Positions 16,653-24,736 of a stretch of 32,878 nucleotides of DNA are shown here, piece after piece. The translations under genes were made by a program, and so were the position numbers. The stretch spans positions 1 to 32,878 of the forward strand of contig JAZQHY010000068.1 of assembly GCA_045540815.1 (NCBI GenBank), written 5' to 3'. The notes under the pieces were generated by a model. It saw only the letters and a program-made list of their open reading frames with translations. It had not been told where the DNA came from and made no database searches. Position 1 is the stretch's first letter; each line of letters opens with the position of its first letter. This DNA comes from JAZQHR01 sp045540815 (lineage in GTDB: Bacteria; Bacillota; Clostridia; UMGS1810).

Positions 16653-16682
16653 CAAAAAAGTGCGTAGCCGAAGCCACGCACT
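16653..16682 (-). terminator. Minus-strand terminator-like hairpin
   Basis: AGTGCGT/ACGCACT with inner GC/GC pairs; on the minus strand it is followed by TTTTTTG. No minus-strand gene lies upstream of it, so it may limit antisense transcription into the peptidase gene. Confidence 0.5.
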
Positions 16683-16863
16683 GAAAAACACATCGCATCT
16701 TAAATATATCATATTTATTTAAGTTAGTCAATTTATTTTTCGCGGTTCATCTAGTATCAAAAACTAAATAATATAATATTTAACAATTTGTAAGGTAATT
16801 TTAACAATTTATTCACAATTAACGTATATAATATAAATAGAATCCTATAAGGAGGATATATTT

Positions 16864-17394
16864 ATGAGCCGAAAGGTATATATACTTTTGACAAGATTTT
16901 CAGACACAGGCGCGAGGACTGTCTCGGCACTTACACTGTCTAAATACAATCACGCTTCTATCGGGCTTGAAGAGGATATGAACACCTTTTACAGCTTTGT
17001 ATTAAAGGGATTTATAGTTGAGAAAATTACCCGCTATGAAAAAAGATTTTCCCTTCCTTGTCAGGTATATGAGCTAAATGTGTCGGATAAGGCATATGAC
17101 AGGCTTAAGAAAATTATATCCATTTTCGAGGAAAACAAATATCAGATGGAATATTCGCGTTTGGGCGTTCTTATGAGCCTCCTTCGAATAGGCTACAAGA
17201 GAAAATATAAGTATTTCTGTTCGCAGTTTGTAGCGGAAATGCTTAAGCTTTCCGAGTCGGCTTATCTCAAAAAGAAAAGCTCACTTTACCTACCGCATCA
17301 TTTAAAGAAGATACCGGGGCTTGATTTAAAATTTCAGGGGAATTTAACAACGTTCCTTTCGCATTTCGGTATAGAAAGGTCGGCGGCAGCGTAA
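16864..17394 (+). CDS. Putative YiiX-like (permuted NlpC/P60, papain-fold) protein
   Basis: A 176-residue protein without signal peptide or membrane segment. The pattern fits the permuted papain-like group: H30 in YNHASIGLEED near the N-terminus and C119 in KYFCSQFVAEML later, the order seen in YiiX/YaeF-type amidases. Substrate is unknown; family members act on acyl or amide bonds. ATAAGGAGGATATATTT precedes the ATG, and a TATAAT lies at 16827-16832 without a clear -35. A T-box leader starts downstream, so it is probably transcribed alone. Confidence 0.55.
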   Translation: MSRKVYILLTRFSDTGARTVSALTLSKYNHASIGLEEDMNTFYSFVLKGFIVEKITRYEKRFSLPCQVYELNVSDKAYDRLKKIISIFEENKYQMEYSRLGVLMSLLRIGYKRKYKYFCSQFVAEMLKLSESAYLKKKSSLYLPHHLKKIPGLDLKFQGNLTTFLSHFGIERSAAA

Positions 17395-17458
17395 ATAACG
17401 AAAGACACACTGGCTTAATATAAACGTTTGTGAATAACAGAAAATTTGCTGTTTATGC

Positions 17459-17487
17459 TTGACATAGGGCGTAAGCTGTGTTAAAAT
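17459..17487 (+). promoter_or_regulatory. Promoter of the T-box transcript
   Basis: TTGACA at 17459-17464, a 17-base spacer and TAAAAT at 17482-17487. The start point would be about 17494, just before Stem I of the T-box. Confidence 0.75.
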
Positions 17488-17493
17488 AATACC

Positions 17494-17784
17494 GAATTTA
17501 ATATAAAAGGCGTTGACGAAGAGGGCGCTATCGATTTGACCCGCGAGAGAAGTGGCGGTTGGTGCGAGCCATGGGGAGAGCTTTAGTGTTTGTAGCTTCC
17601 GAGCCGGAAGGAAGAAAGTGTTTTTTCACAAGTAGAACCTTCCCGTGATTGCTGCGTTAAGGCATAGGGGTTGATGGACCTTGAGAGAGGCGGATATATT
17701 TTCGCAATTTGAGTGGTACCGCGGGTGTTATAAAAAGAATTTTCACTCGTCTCAAAGGTTAAAATCTTTGGGACGATTTTTTTG
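17494..17784 (+). ncRNA. T-box leader (tRNA-sensing riboswitch)
   Basis: The leader has the T-box sequence GAGTGGTACCGCGGG (17711-17725), an antiterminator GAGTG/CACTC pairing, and Stem I landmarks: GACGAAGAG (5' side), the AGAGA bulge and a GGTTGGTGCGAGCC distal loop. A GGAAGG/CCTTCC stem lies at about 17606-17642. It ends in the terminator at 17748-17784. The tRNA-acceptor bulge reads UGGU, predicting a tRNA with A73. Specifier candidates in the loop are GUA (17592-17594, Val) or UUC (17597-17599, Phe); I cannot decide. Uncharged tRNA should switch on the downstream acyl-CoA synthetase fusion gene. Confidence 0.9.
17748..17784 (+). terminator. T-box-controlled terminator
   Basis: CGTC-CAAAG pairs with CTTTG-GACG and is followed by ATTTTTTTG. 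Mutually exclusive with the antiterminator just upstream. Confidence 0.85.
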
Positions 17785-17844
17785 TCCCGAAAAAAGTATG
17801 AAACGTCGTAGTATGAACGTTTCGAACAAAAGGAGAAATATACT

Positions 17845-20139
17845 ATGGACAAAATGATGGGTTTAGACATCAAAATCAAAGAAATGGCTGCTCGTATAAA
17901 GGAGCTTCGTGAGATTCAAAACTATTCTTACGAAACTATGGCAAAGTATACGGGCGTTACATCAGAAGAATACAGAAAGTGCGAAAACGGCGAGAGCGAT
18001 TTGAACTTTGCATTTATTTATCGTTGTGCATCGGCGCTTGGCGTAAACGTTACTGATATTATAGAGGGCTATAGCCCTAACCTTAAATCATACACAGTGA
18101 CTCGTGCAGGAAACGGTCAGCAGATAGCAAATGCGCACGGTATGACATACTACAACCTTGCGTATGCGTTCAAAAACCGTATTGCAGAGCCGTTATTCGT
18201 ACATAGCATATACGATGAAGCTGCGCAGAATAGAGACATCGAGCTTACTACCCACGAAGGTCAGGAGTGCGATATCGTTATAGAGGGTCACCTAATGGTG
18301 CAGGTTGGCGAGCATAAAGAGGTGCTTGGCCCTGGCGACAGTATTTATTATAATTCTGACACACCGCACGGTATGATAGCGGTAAACGGCAAGGACTGTC
18401 GTTTCTACGCGATAGTATTAAAGGGTGACGGCTCAGAGTCAGCAGACCTTTCATCTAAGGAAATGATAAAGAAAAACATCGTTGGTAAGGTTCACCGCGA
18501 TGAAAAAGAAAGAATTTACAAAAAATTCATTGATGTAGTAGAGGATGCAGACGGCACACCTACAAGCATTAAGTTCAAAAACGAGGACAAGTTTAACTTT
18601 GCATTTGACCTTGTTGATGCCCTTGCCGAGCGTGAGCCTGAAAAGCTGGCTATGCTTCACATTTCACAGGATAAGACTGAAAGAAGATTTACTTTTACCG
18701 ATATGAAAAAGGCGTCAAACCAGTGTGCAAACTACTTTGCATCGCTTGGCATTAAGAAAGGCGACAGGGTAATGCTTGTACTAAAACGTCATTATCAGTT
18801 CTGGTTCTGTATGCTTGGACTTAATAAGCTTGGTGCTATAGCTATTCCTGCAGTAAATCAGCTTCAGGAACACGATTTTGAATACAGATTTAACTCTGCA
18901 GGCGTAAACACAGTAGTATGTACTGCTGACGGCGACACTGCGCATCAGATAGATATTGCTGCCGAGAAATGCCCTCAGCTTGTAAATAAATTAATTGTTA
19001 ACGGCGAGCGCGATGGATGGAGAAATTTTGACGAGGAATATGCGAGATTTTCCACTCACTATTTCCGCACAGAAGAGTCACCTTGCGGTGATGATACACT
19101 TCTTATGTACTTTACATCAGGTACATCGGGATATCCTAAGATTGCAACTCACAACCACAAATATCCGCTTGGACATTTCCACACTGCTAAATACTGGCAC
19201 GATGTAAACCCTGACGGACTTCACTTTACTATTTCAGACACAGGCTGGGCTAAGGCTATGTGGGGTAAGCTATACGGTCAGTGGATATGCGAAGCGGCTA
19301 CATTTGTATATGACTTTGACAGATTTGATGCGGCAGATATTCTTCCTATGTTTGCAAAATATGGTATAACTACATTCTGTGCACCTCCGACTATGCTCAG
19401 AATGCTTGTAAAACAGGATATTTCAAAGTATGATTTGTCATCTGTTACGCATATGTCTACAGCAGGTGAGGCGCTAAATCCTGAGGTGTACAAGCAGTTT
19501 GAAAAGGTAACAGGACTTCAGATACTTGAAGGCTTTGGACAGACAGAAAGCACTATGATTATAGGTAACCTTGTAGGTAAACCGCACAAAATCGGCTCGA
19601 TGGGTAAGCCTGCTCCGATATACGATGTTAAGCTTCTAAACTCTGACGGCGAAGAGGTTAAGACAAGTGAATCGGGCGAAATTTGTATAAAAGTATCCGA
19701 CGGAGCTCCTTGCGGACTATTTACAGGCTACTATGGTGACAAGGAAAAGACCGACGAGGTTTGGTACGACGGATATTACCACACAGGCGACGTTGCGTGG
19801 TGCGACGAGGACGGCTACTACTGGTATGTGGGCAGAGCTGACGACGTTATCAAGTCGTCAGGATATAGAATCGGACCATTTGAGATAGAAAGCGTTATTA
19901 TGGAGCTTCCGTATGTACTTGAGTGCGGTGTTTCTGCCGTTCCCGACGAGGTAAGAGGACAGATAGTTAAGGCAAGTATCGTACTTGTTGACGGCACTAC
20001 TCCATCTGACGAGCTTAAGAAAGAGATACAGACTTATGTTAAGGAAAAAACCGCTCCTTACAAATATCCTAGAATAGTTGAATTTAGGGATAGTCTGCCT
20101 AAAACTGTAAGCGGTAAGATACAGAGAAATAAGTTGTAA
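17845..20139 (+). CDS. XRE-cupin-acyl-CoA synthetase fusion protein
   Basis: A 764-residue three-part protein. Residues 10-75 are an XRE-type helix-turn-helix (IKELREIQNYSYETMAKYTG). Residues 95-200 are a cupin with HEGQECDIVIEG and PGDSIYYNSDTPHG, including likely metal-ligand histidines. Residues about 235-764 are an AMP-forming acyl-CoA synthetase of the medium-chain/AcsM type: P-loop TSGTSGYPK (424-432), GFGQTES, YHTGD (D649) and catalytic lysine K758 in the C-terminal GKIQ. It should activate a carboxylic acid to its CoA ester. The T-box leader suggests the acid derives from an amino acid, such as a branched-chain or aryl acid. AAAGGAG precedes the ATG. The regulator-like part may sense or gate the enzyme, or bind DNA. 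Confidence 0.85.
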   Translation: MDKMMGLDIKIKEMAARIKELREIQNYSYETMAKYTGVTSEEYRKCENGESDLNFAFIYRCASALGVNVTDIIEGYSPNLKSYTVTRAGNGQQIANAHGMTYYNLAYAFKNRIAEPLFVHSIYDEAAQNRDIELTTHEGQECDIVIEGHLMVQVGEHKEVLGPGDSIYYNSDTPHGMIAVNGKDCRFYAIVLKGDGSESADLSSKEMIKKNIVGKVHRDEKERIYKKFIDVVEDADGTPTSIKFKNEDKFNFAFDLVDALAEREPEKLAMLHISQDKTERRFTFTDMKKASNQCANYFASLGIKKGDRVMLVLKRHYQFWFCMLGLNKLGAIAIPAVNQLQEHDFEYRFNSAGVNTVVCTADGDTAHQIDIAAEKCPQLVNKLIVNGERDGWRNFDEEYARFSTHYFRTEESPCGDDTLLMYFTSGTSGYPKIATHNHKYPLGHFHTAKYWHDVNPDGLHFTISDTGWAKAMWGKLYGQWICEAATFVYDFDRFDAADILPMFAKYGITTFCAPPTMLRMLVKQDISKYDLSSVTHMSTAGEALNPEVYKQFEKVTGLQILEGFGQTESTMIIGNLVGKPHKIGSMGKPAPIYDVKLLNSDGEEVKTSESGEICIKVSDGAPCGLFTGYYGDKEKTDEVWYDGYYHTGDVAWCDEDGYYWYVGRADDVIKSSGYRIGPFEIESVIMELPYVLECGVSAVPDEVRGQIVKASIVLVDGTTPSDELKKEIQTYVKEKTAPYKYPRIVEFRDSLPKTVSGKIQRNKL

Positions 20140-20239
20140 TACAAATTACATTTGTGATGTGGGGACGGCGTCCCCGACGTCCCGAATTTGTTAAGTGGTT
20201 GATTAATTTAACTTTTTAATTTTTATGTCTCCGACGGGT

Positions 20240-20260
20240 GCATTTTGAACGCCAAAATGC
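20240..20260. repeat. Short palindromic repeat (GCATTTTG type), copy 2
   Basis: GCATTTTGAACGCCAAAATGC differs from the copy at 5519-5539 by one base in the loop, and both occur next to other repeats. Confidence 0.6.
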
Positions 20261-20373
20261 ACGAAAAGCGTCGGGGGGTTCCGTAGCCCCCCGACCCCCT
20301 CACGTCCGGGGACACCCCGGACCCCTAAACACAAAATTGTGATTGTGCGGGTGCATATAATATATTTATCATT

Positions 20374-20405
20374 GTAGGGAAGGGGCTTTGCTCCTTCCGT
20401 TTTTT
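20374..20405 (+). terminator. Terminator built from a GTAGGG-type repeat
   Basis: GGAAGGGGC/GCTCCTTCC with a TTT loop and a following GTTTTTT. Nearly the same hairpin at 30057-30082 lacks the T-run. Confidence 0.75.
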
Positions 20406-20411
20406 AATTAT

Positions 20412-20430
20412 GGAAACACACCATGTCTTT
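20412..20430 (+). mobile_element. MITE right-end remnant
   Basis: GGAAACACACCATGTCTTT is identical to the right terminus of MITE copy 2. The rest of the element is missing. It lies directly upstream of metF. Confidence 0.55.
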
Positions 20431-20465
20431 TGCGTAGTTTATTTAATTTTTAAGAAGGTGCATTT

Positions 20466-21344
20466 ATGAAAATTATCGACATATTAAAAGGTGACAAGCC
20501 GTCCATATCATTTGAGGTATTTCCGCCAAAGACGGACAGCGTATTTGAGAGCGTGAAAAATGCGACTAAAGAGATTGCAAAGCTAAAGCCTGCATTTATG
20601 AGTGTTACATACGGAGCGGGCGGTGGTACAAGCAAGTACACTCTCGATATGGCGAAAAATATAAAAAAAGAATATGGCGTAACTAGTCTTGCGCACCTTA
20701 CCTGTGTATCGTCGACCAAGGAAACGGTTGCTGAGAGAATACAGGCTATGAAGGACGCAGGTATACAGAACGTACTTGCACTTCGAGGGGATATTCCGCC
20801 TGAAATGGAAGGAAAACCGCGCGACAGGTGGCATTACAAAAACGCCATAGACCTTGTGTGCGAGCTAAAGGAGTCGGGTGCGGATTTTTGCATCGGCGGT
20901 GCGTGTTACCCTGAGGTTCATCCTGAAAGCACAACGCAGAAGGAAGATATTAAGCATCTTAAGGAAAAGGTGGATGCAGGGTGTCAGTTTCTAACTACAC
21001 AGATGTTTTTTGACAATAATCTTTTATACAATTTCCTATATAAAATACGCGAGGCAGGTATAACTGTGCCCGTTGTGGCAGGTATAATGCCCATAACCAA
21101 TGCAAATCAGGTGGAGCGTGCAATAAAGCTTTCGGGGTCGTTTATGCCACAGAGATTTAAGAGCATTGTGGACAGGTTTGGCGATAACGCAGATGCTATG
21201 AAACAGGCAGGAATTGCGTACGCGACCGACCAGATAATAGATTTATTTGCAAACGGCATAGAGAACGTGCACGTATACTCTATGAATAAGCCTGACGTGG
21301 CGGAGAAAATTCAGACAAATCTGTCGCATATTCTTGGCATATGA
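20466..21344 (+). CDS. metF: 5,10-methylenetetrahydrofolate reductase
   Basis: A 292-residue flavin enzyme that makes 5-methyltetrahydrofolate, the methyl donor for MetH two genes downstream. Family features are clear: SFEVFPPKTD near the N-terminus with the catalytic Glu, FMSVTYGAGGG, HLTCVSSTKE, LRGDIP, FCIGGACYPEVHPES, and QFLTTQMFFDN. Length is normal. AAGAAGGTG precedes the ATG. The stop codon overlaps the start of the next gene (ATGA), so the two are translationally coupled. Confidence 0.95.
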   Translation: MKIIDILKGDKPSISFEVFPPKTDSVFESVKNATKEIAKLKPAFMSVTYGAGGGTSKYTLDMAKNIKKEYGVTSLAHLTCVSSTKETVAERIQAMKDAGIQNVLALRGDIPPEMEGKPRDRWHYKNAIDLVCELKESGADFCIGGACYPEVHPESTTQKEDIKHLKEKVDAGCQFLTTQMFFDNNLLYNFLYKIREAGITVPVVAGIMPITNANQVERAIKLSGSFMPQRFKSIVDRFGDNADAMKQAGIAYATDQIIDLFANGIENVHVYSMNKPDVAEKIQTNLSHILGI

Positions 21345-21991
21345 ACACAGTATTTGTAAAAACTTACCCCGAAATTAAAGTGAATAAAAATGAGATAATA
21401 CGCTATGCAAAAGGTGCGGACGAAGGCGTTATAGACGAGCTTTTATCCGAGTGCTTGCCAAAGCTGACGTATAAGGTGTGCTATATGCGTTTTCCTGCTG
21501 GGCGGGAAGGGGATATACTTGACCTTGGTTTTATGAAAACTGATAGCAAAAGCCTTTTAAAAAACCTTGACGGATGCGATGAGTTGGTCCTCTTTGGTGC
21601 GACGATAGGCATCGAATTTGACAGGCTTATGCAAAGGTATACGCGTCTGTCTCCTGCAAAGGCGTATATACTTCAGGGCATTGGCGCAGAGAGGATAGAG
21701 AGCCTTTGCGATGCGTTTTGCGATGAGATTGAAAATGGACTTAAAAAGGATGGAAAGTACATTCACCCAAGGTTTTCGGCAGGGTACGGTGATTTTCCGT
21801 TAGATGCGCAAAAGGGGATATTCTCTGTGCTTGACGCATCCAGAAAGATAGGACTAACCCTTACCGACAGCCTTATAATGTCGCCGTCAAAGTCGGTTAC
21901 CGCGATAGTCGGCATATCGGATACACCGCATTGCGAAGGGCATAAATGTGCATCGTGCGATAAAAAGGACTGTGAATATAGAGAAGGATAA
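21341..21991 (+). CDS. MetH reactivation-domain protein (stand-alone)
   Basis: A 216-residue protein resembling the vitamin B12-dependent methionine synthase activation domain. RFSAGYGDFPLDAQ is the S-adenosylmethionine-binding signature, and SPSKSVTAIVGISD follows. The C-terminus has a cysteine cluster (CEGHKCASCDKKDCEY) not found in the E. coli domain. It should serve the separate metH-encoded enzyme by reductive methylation of inactive cob(II)alamin. It is coupled to metF by a 4-base overlap; a MITE lies between it and metH. Confidence 0.88.
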   Translation: MNTVFVKTYPEIKVNKNEIIRYAKGADEGVIDELLSECLPKLTYKVCYMRFPAGREGDILDLGFMKTDSKSLLKNLDGCDELVLFGATIGIEFDRLMQRYTRLSPAKAYILQGIGAERIESLCDAFCDEIENGLKKDGKYIHPRFSAGYGDFPLDAQKGIFSVLDASRKIGLTLTDSLIMSPSKSVTAIVGISDTPHCEGHKCASCDKKDCEYREG

Positions 21992-21999
21992 TACTGGGT

Positions 22000-22195
22000 A
22001 AAGACAATGTGTGTTTGCAAGTAAAAACGGACAGCGGACGGCAGACAAGAGAGAAATATTGTTTTTGCTTTCGGGAAGGCGATAAGCGCCGTCCTATACA
22101 ATATGGTGATGTAAGGCGTCTGCCAATACAAAAAACTATCGATATTATATATGGTAGTATTGGGAGTTTTTATCTTGGTAATACACATTGGCTTT
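22000..22195 (-). mobile_element. MITE-like element, copy 3 (196 bp, inverted, core type B)
   Basis: The element is in reverse orientation. It begins AAAGACAATGTGTGTTTGC and ends with the reverse complement of AAAGCCAATGTGTATTACC. The inner arms are present (GGACGGCAGAC and GCGTCTGCC). The core has an ATAGGACGGCG-type segment similar to copy 2 rather than copies 1 and 4. It ends 25 bases before metH, and an in-frame ATG within it (22151) would wrongly lengthen that gene. Confidence 0.75.
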
Positions 22196-22219
22196 ATCAA
22201 CAGAAGAAGGAATTATGAT

Positions 22220-24613
22220 ATGAACATACTTGATTATTTAAAAAATAATATACTATACCTTGACGGAGGGATGGGTACGCTGCTGCAGAAAAGCGGTCTT
22301 AAACCAGGCGAGCATCCTGAAATGTGGAACATTACCCACGCTGATGTGATGCAAAAAATCCATCGCGATTATTTCGACGCAGGCTCAAACGTGGTAAATA
22401 CCAACACATTTGGCGCAAACTCACTTAAATTTACCGATGATGAGCTTGAAAACATTATAAAATCAGCTATCGAAAATGCTAAAATTTCACGCGATACATC
22501 AAAAGGCTCACAGAAAAAGTTTATCGCGCTTGATATTGGACCTACAGGAAAGCTACTTAAACCATATGGCGATTTCGACTTTGAAGATGCGGTAAATGTA
22601 TTTAAAAAGACTGTATCTATCGGCGTATATTACGGCGTAGATTTAGTATTTATCGAAACTATGAACGACTCGTACGAAACAAAGGCGGCACTTTTAGCTG
22701 TTAAGGAAACGTGCGATTTACCTGTGTTTGTGTCAAACGCGTACGGCGAGGACGGAAAGCTTATGACAGGCGCATCGCCTGAGGCGATGGTGTGTATGCT
22801 CGAAGGTATGGGTGCAGATGCGATAGGACTTAACTGTTCACTCGGACCAAGAGAGCTTTCGAGTATTGCAGAGAAGATGCTTGCATATGCATCAGTTCCC
22901 GTTATAATGAAACCAAACGCAGGATTACCAAAGTCGGTAGACGGAAAAACATTGTACGACGTTGATGCCGATGAGTTTGCAACCGAGCTTAAGGAAATGA
23001 TAGATGCAGGCGTCAGGATTTCCGGCGGTTGCTGTGGAACTACGCCTGAATATATAAAAGCTCTTGTAGATAGGACAATCGGTATTTCTCCAAAAGATAT
23101 AATACAAAAAGACATAACCGCAGTATCGTCTTATACGCACGCGGTGGTGTTTGACAAATCCCCTGTTCTTATCGGCGAGAGAATAAATCCGACAGGCAAG
23201 AAACGATTTAAACAGGCGCTTATAGAAGGTGATATGGATTATGTGCTCGGTGAAGGCATACGCCAGCAGGAAAAGGGTGTGCACATCCTTGATGTAAACG
23301 TGGGCATACCTGACATAGACGAAGAAAAAGTTCTTTCGGATACTGTGTTTAATCTGCAAGCGGTGTCTGATTTGCCACTGCAGATAGATACGTCAAACAT
23401 TTCCGCTATGGAAAAGGCGCTAAGACTTTACAATGGTAAGGCTATGATAAACTCGGTAAACGGCAAGGAAGAGAGTATGCATTCTATATTTCCGCTTGTG
23501 AAAAAATACGGCGGTGTAGTGGTGGCGCTTACTCTTGATGAAAACGGCATACCTGATACAATCGAAGGAAGAGTTAGTATAGCAAAGAAAATTCTCTCAA
23601 CTGCCAAAGAATACGGCATAGACAAAAAAGACATAATATTTGACACACTTGCGATGGCGGTTAGTGCGGACAAGGACGCGGCGAAAGTAACCCTCGGCGC
23701 GCTTGATATAATAAAAAACGAGCTTGGATGCCACACCTCTCTTGGTGTGTCAAACGTATCGTTCGGACTTCCAAACCGCGACGAGATAAACAGCGTGTAT
23801 TTTGCATCGGCGCTTGAACGAGGACTTTCGGCGGCTATAATGAACCCTCATTCCGATTCGATGATGAAAACCTACCATGCATACTGTGCGCTAAACGGAC
23901 TTGACGAAAACTGCGCGGATTACATTGCGTTTATGGAAGGATTTGCAGACGATAAGAAACAGGCAGAAACTATTGTGATAAGTGACGCACACGAAACTCT
24001 TAAAAACGCTATTATAAAAGGACTTAAGGATAAAGCGGGTGAGGTAACACGCGAACTTTTAAAGGGAAATGCACCGCTTGACATAGTAAATAACGACATT
24101 ATCCCTGCTCTTGATTTGGTTGGAAAAGGGTTTGAAGAAAAGAAGGTGTACCTTCCACAATTACTTATGAGTGCTGAGGCTGCCAAAAGTGCATTTGAGT
24201 GCATAAAGGAGGCTATGCCTGTCGAAAAGAGCGAAGGCAAATGCACGTTTGTCATAGCAACTGTTCACGGCGACATACACGACATAGGCAAGAACATAGT
24301 AAAATTACTCCTTGAAAACTATGGATTTAAAGTAATAGACCTTGGAAAAGATGTACCGTCAGATGTAATCGTAAAAAAAGCGGTGGAAACACACGCGCCA
24401 CTAGTTGGACTTAGTGCACTTATGACTACAACAGTTCCTGCTATGGAAGAAACTATAAAATTGCTTAGAAAAGAAGCACCTTGGTGCAAGGTGATAGTAG
24501 GAGGAGCAGTCTTAACTAAGGAATATGCAAATACCATTGGTGCGAATAAATACGCAAAAGATGCTATGGAAGCGGTAAGATACGCGGAAGAGATAAATGA
24601 AATTTTATTATAA
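22220..24613 (+). CDS. metH: Cobalamin-dependent methionine synthase (without activation domain)
   Basis: A 797-residue enzyme transferring the methyl group from methyltetrahydrofolate to homocysteine through cobalamin. Domains: homocysteine-binding (1-about 300, with DGGMGTLLQKSG and zinc cysteines C206, C271 and C272 in GGCCG); pterin-binding (from about 318, GERINPTGKK); cobalamin cap and Rossmann domain with D685-x-H687-x-x-G690, where H687 is the lower cobalt ligand. It stops after the B12 domain; the reactivation domain is supplied by the gene at 21341. I chose ATG 22220 because AGAAGAAGGA precedes it and the 23 extra codons upstream are MITE sequence. Confidence 0.95.
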   Translation: MNILDYLKNNILYLDGGMGTLLQKSGLKPGEHPEMWNITHADVMQKIHRDYFDAGSNVVNTNTFGANSLKFTDDELENIIKSAIENAKISRDTSKGSQKKFIALDIGPTGKLLKPYGDFDFEDAVNVFKKTVSIGVYYGVDLVFIETMNDSYETKAALLAVKETCDLPVFVSNAYGEDGKLMTGASPEAMVCMLEGMGADAIGLNCSLGPRELSSIAEKMLAYASVPVIMKPNAGLPKSVDGKTLYDVDADEFATELKEMIDAGVRISGGCCGTTPEYIKALVDRTIGISPKDIIQKDITAVSSYTHAVVFDKSPVLIGERINPTGKKRFKQALIEGDMDYVLGEGIRQQEKGVHILDVNVGIPDIDEEKVLSDTVFNLQAVSDLPLQIDTSNISAMEKALRLYNGKAMINSVNGKEESMHSIFPLVKKYGGVVVALTLDENGIPDTIEGRVSIAKKILSTAKEYGIDKKDIIFDTLAMAVSADKDAAKVTLGALDIIKNELGCHTSLGVSNVSFGLPNRDEINSVYFASALERGLSAAIMNPHSDSMMKTYHAYCALNGLDENCADYIAFMEGFADDKKQAETIVISDAHETLKNAIIKGLKDKAGEVTRELLKGNAPLDIVNNDIIPALDLVGKGFEEKKVYLPQLLMSAEAAKSAFECIKEAMPVEKSEGKCTFVIATVHGDIHDIGKNIVKLLLENYGFKVIDLGKDVPSDVIVKKAVETHAPLVGLSALMTTTVPAMEETIKLLRKEAPWCKVIVGGAVLTKEYANTIGANKYAKDAMEAVRYAEEINEILL

Positions 24614-24633
24614 AATTTATATTAATTTTAAAA

Positions 24634-24663
24634 AGGATGTATCGTAAGATGCATTCTTTTTTT
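24634..24663 (+). terminator. Intrinsic terminator after metH
   Basis: AGGATGTAT pairs with ATGCATTCT (two G-T pairs), with a 6-base loop and a long T-run. It separates the methionine genes from the phage fibre/holin module. Confidence 0.85.
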
Positions 24664-24665
24664 AT

Positions 24666-24700
24666 TTCCCTGTATTCCCGAGTGATAAGTGGTAGCTTTG
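24666..24700 (+). repeat. Short repeat block D, copy 3, before the fibre/holin module
   Basis: TTCCCTGTATTCCCGA, 8 bases, TGGTAGCTTTG. It shares spacing and sequence with the block before the capsid gene and lies 37 bases before the fibre gene. Confidence 0.5.
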
Positions 24701-24736
24701 TCGTAGGTCAAGAAATATTTATAGGAGGTAAAAACT

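Larger units (their letters stand above)
20140..20465. repeat. GC-rich composite repeat region between the synthetase and metF
   Basis: No gene. In order: a GTGGGGACGGCGTCCCC palindrome (20158-20184); GCATTTTG hairpin (20240-20260) enclosed by CCGACG/CGTCGG; GGGGGGTT...GCCCCCC and GTCCGGGG/CCCCGGAC hairpins (to about 20325); a GTAGGG-type terminator (20374-20405); and a MITE right-end remnant (20412-20430). The stretch is much richer in G and C than the genes around it and looks like a landing zone for small palindromic elements. Confidence 0.6.

Noticed and set aside
17401..17416. AAAGACACACTGGCTT, resembling the two MITE ends fused
   Set aside because: Only 16 bases; could be an excision scar but cannot be separated from chance.
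22151..22219. Longer N-terminus for MetH
   Set aside because: The 23 extra codons are MITE 3 right-arm sequence; ATG 22220 has a good ribosome site and begins the conserved domain.
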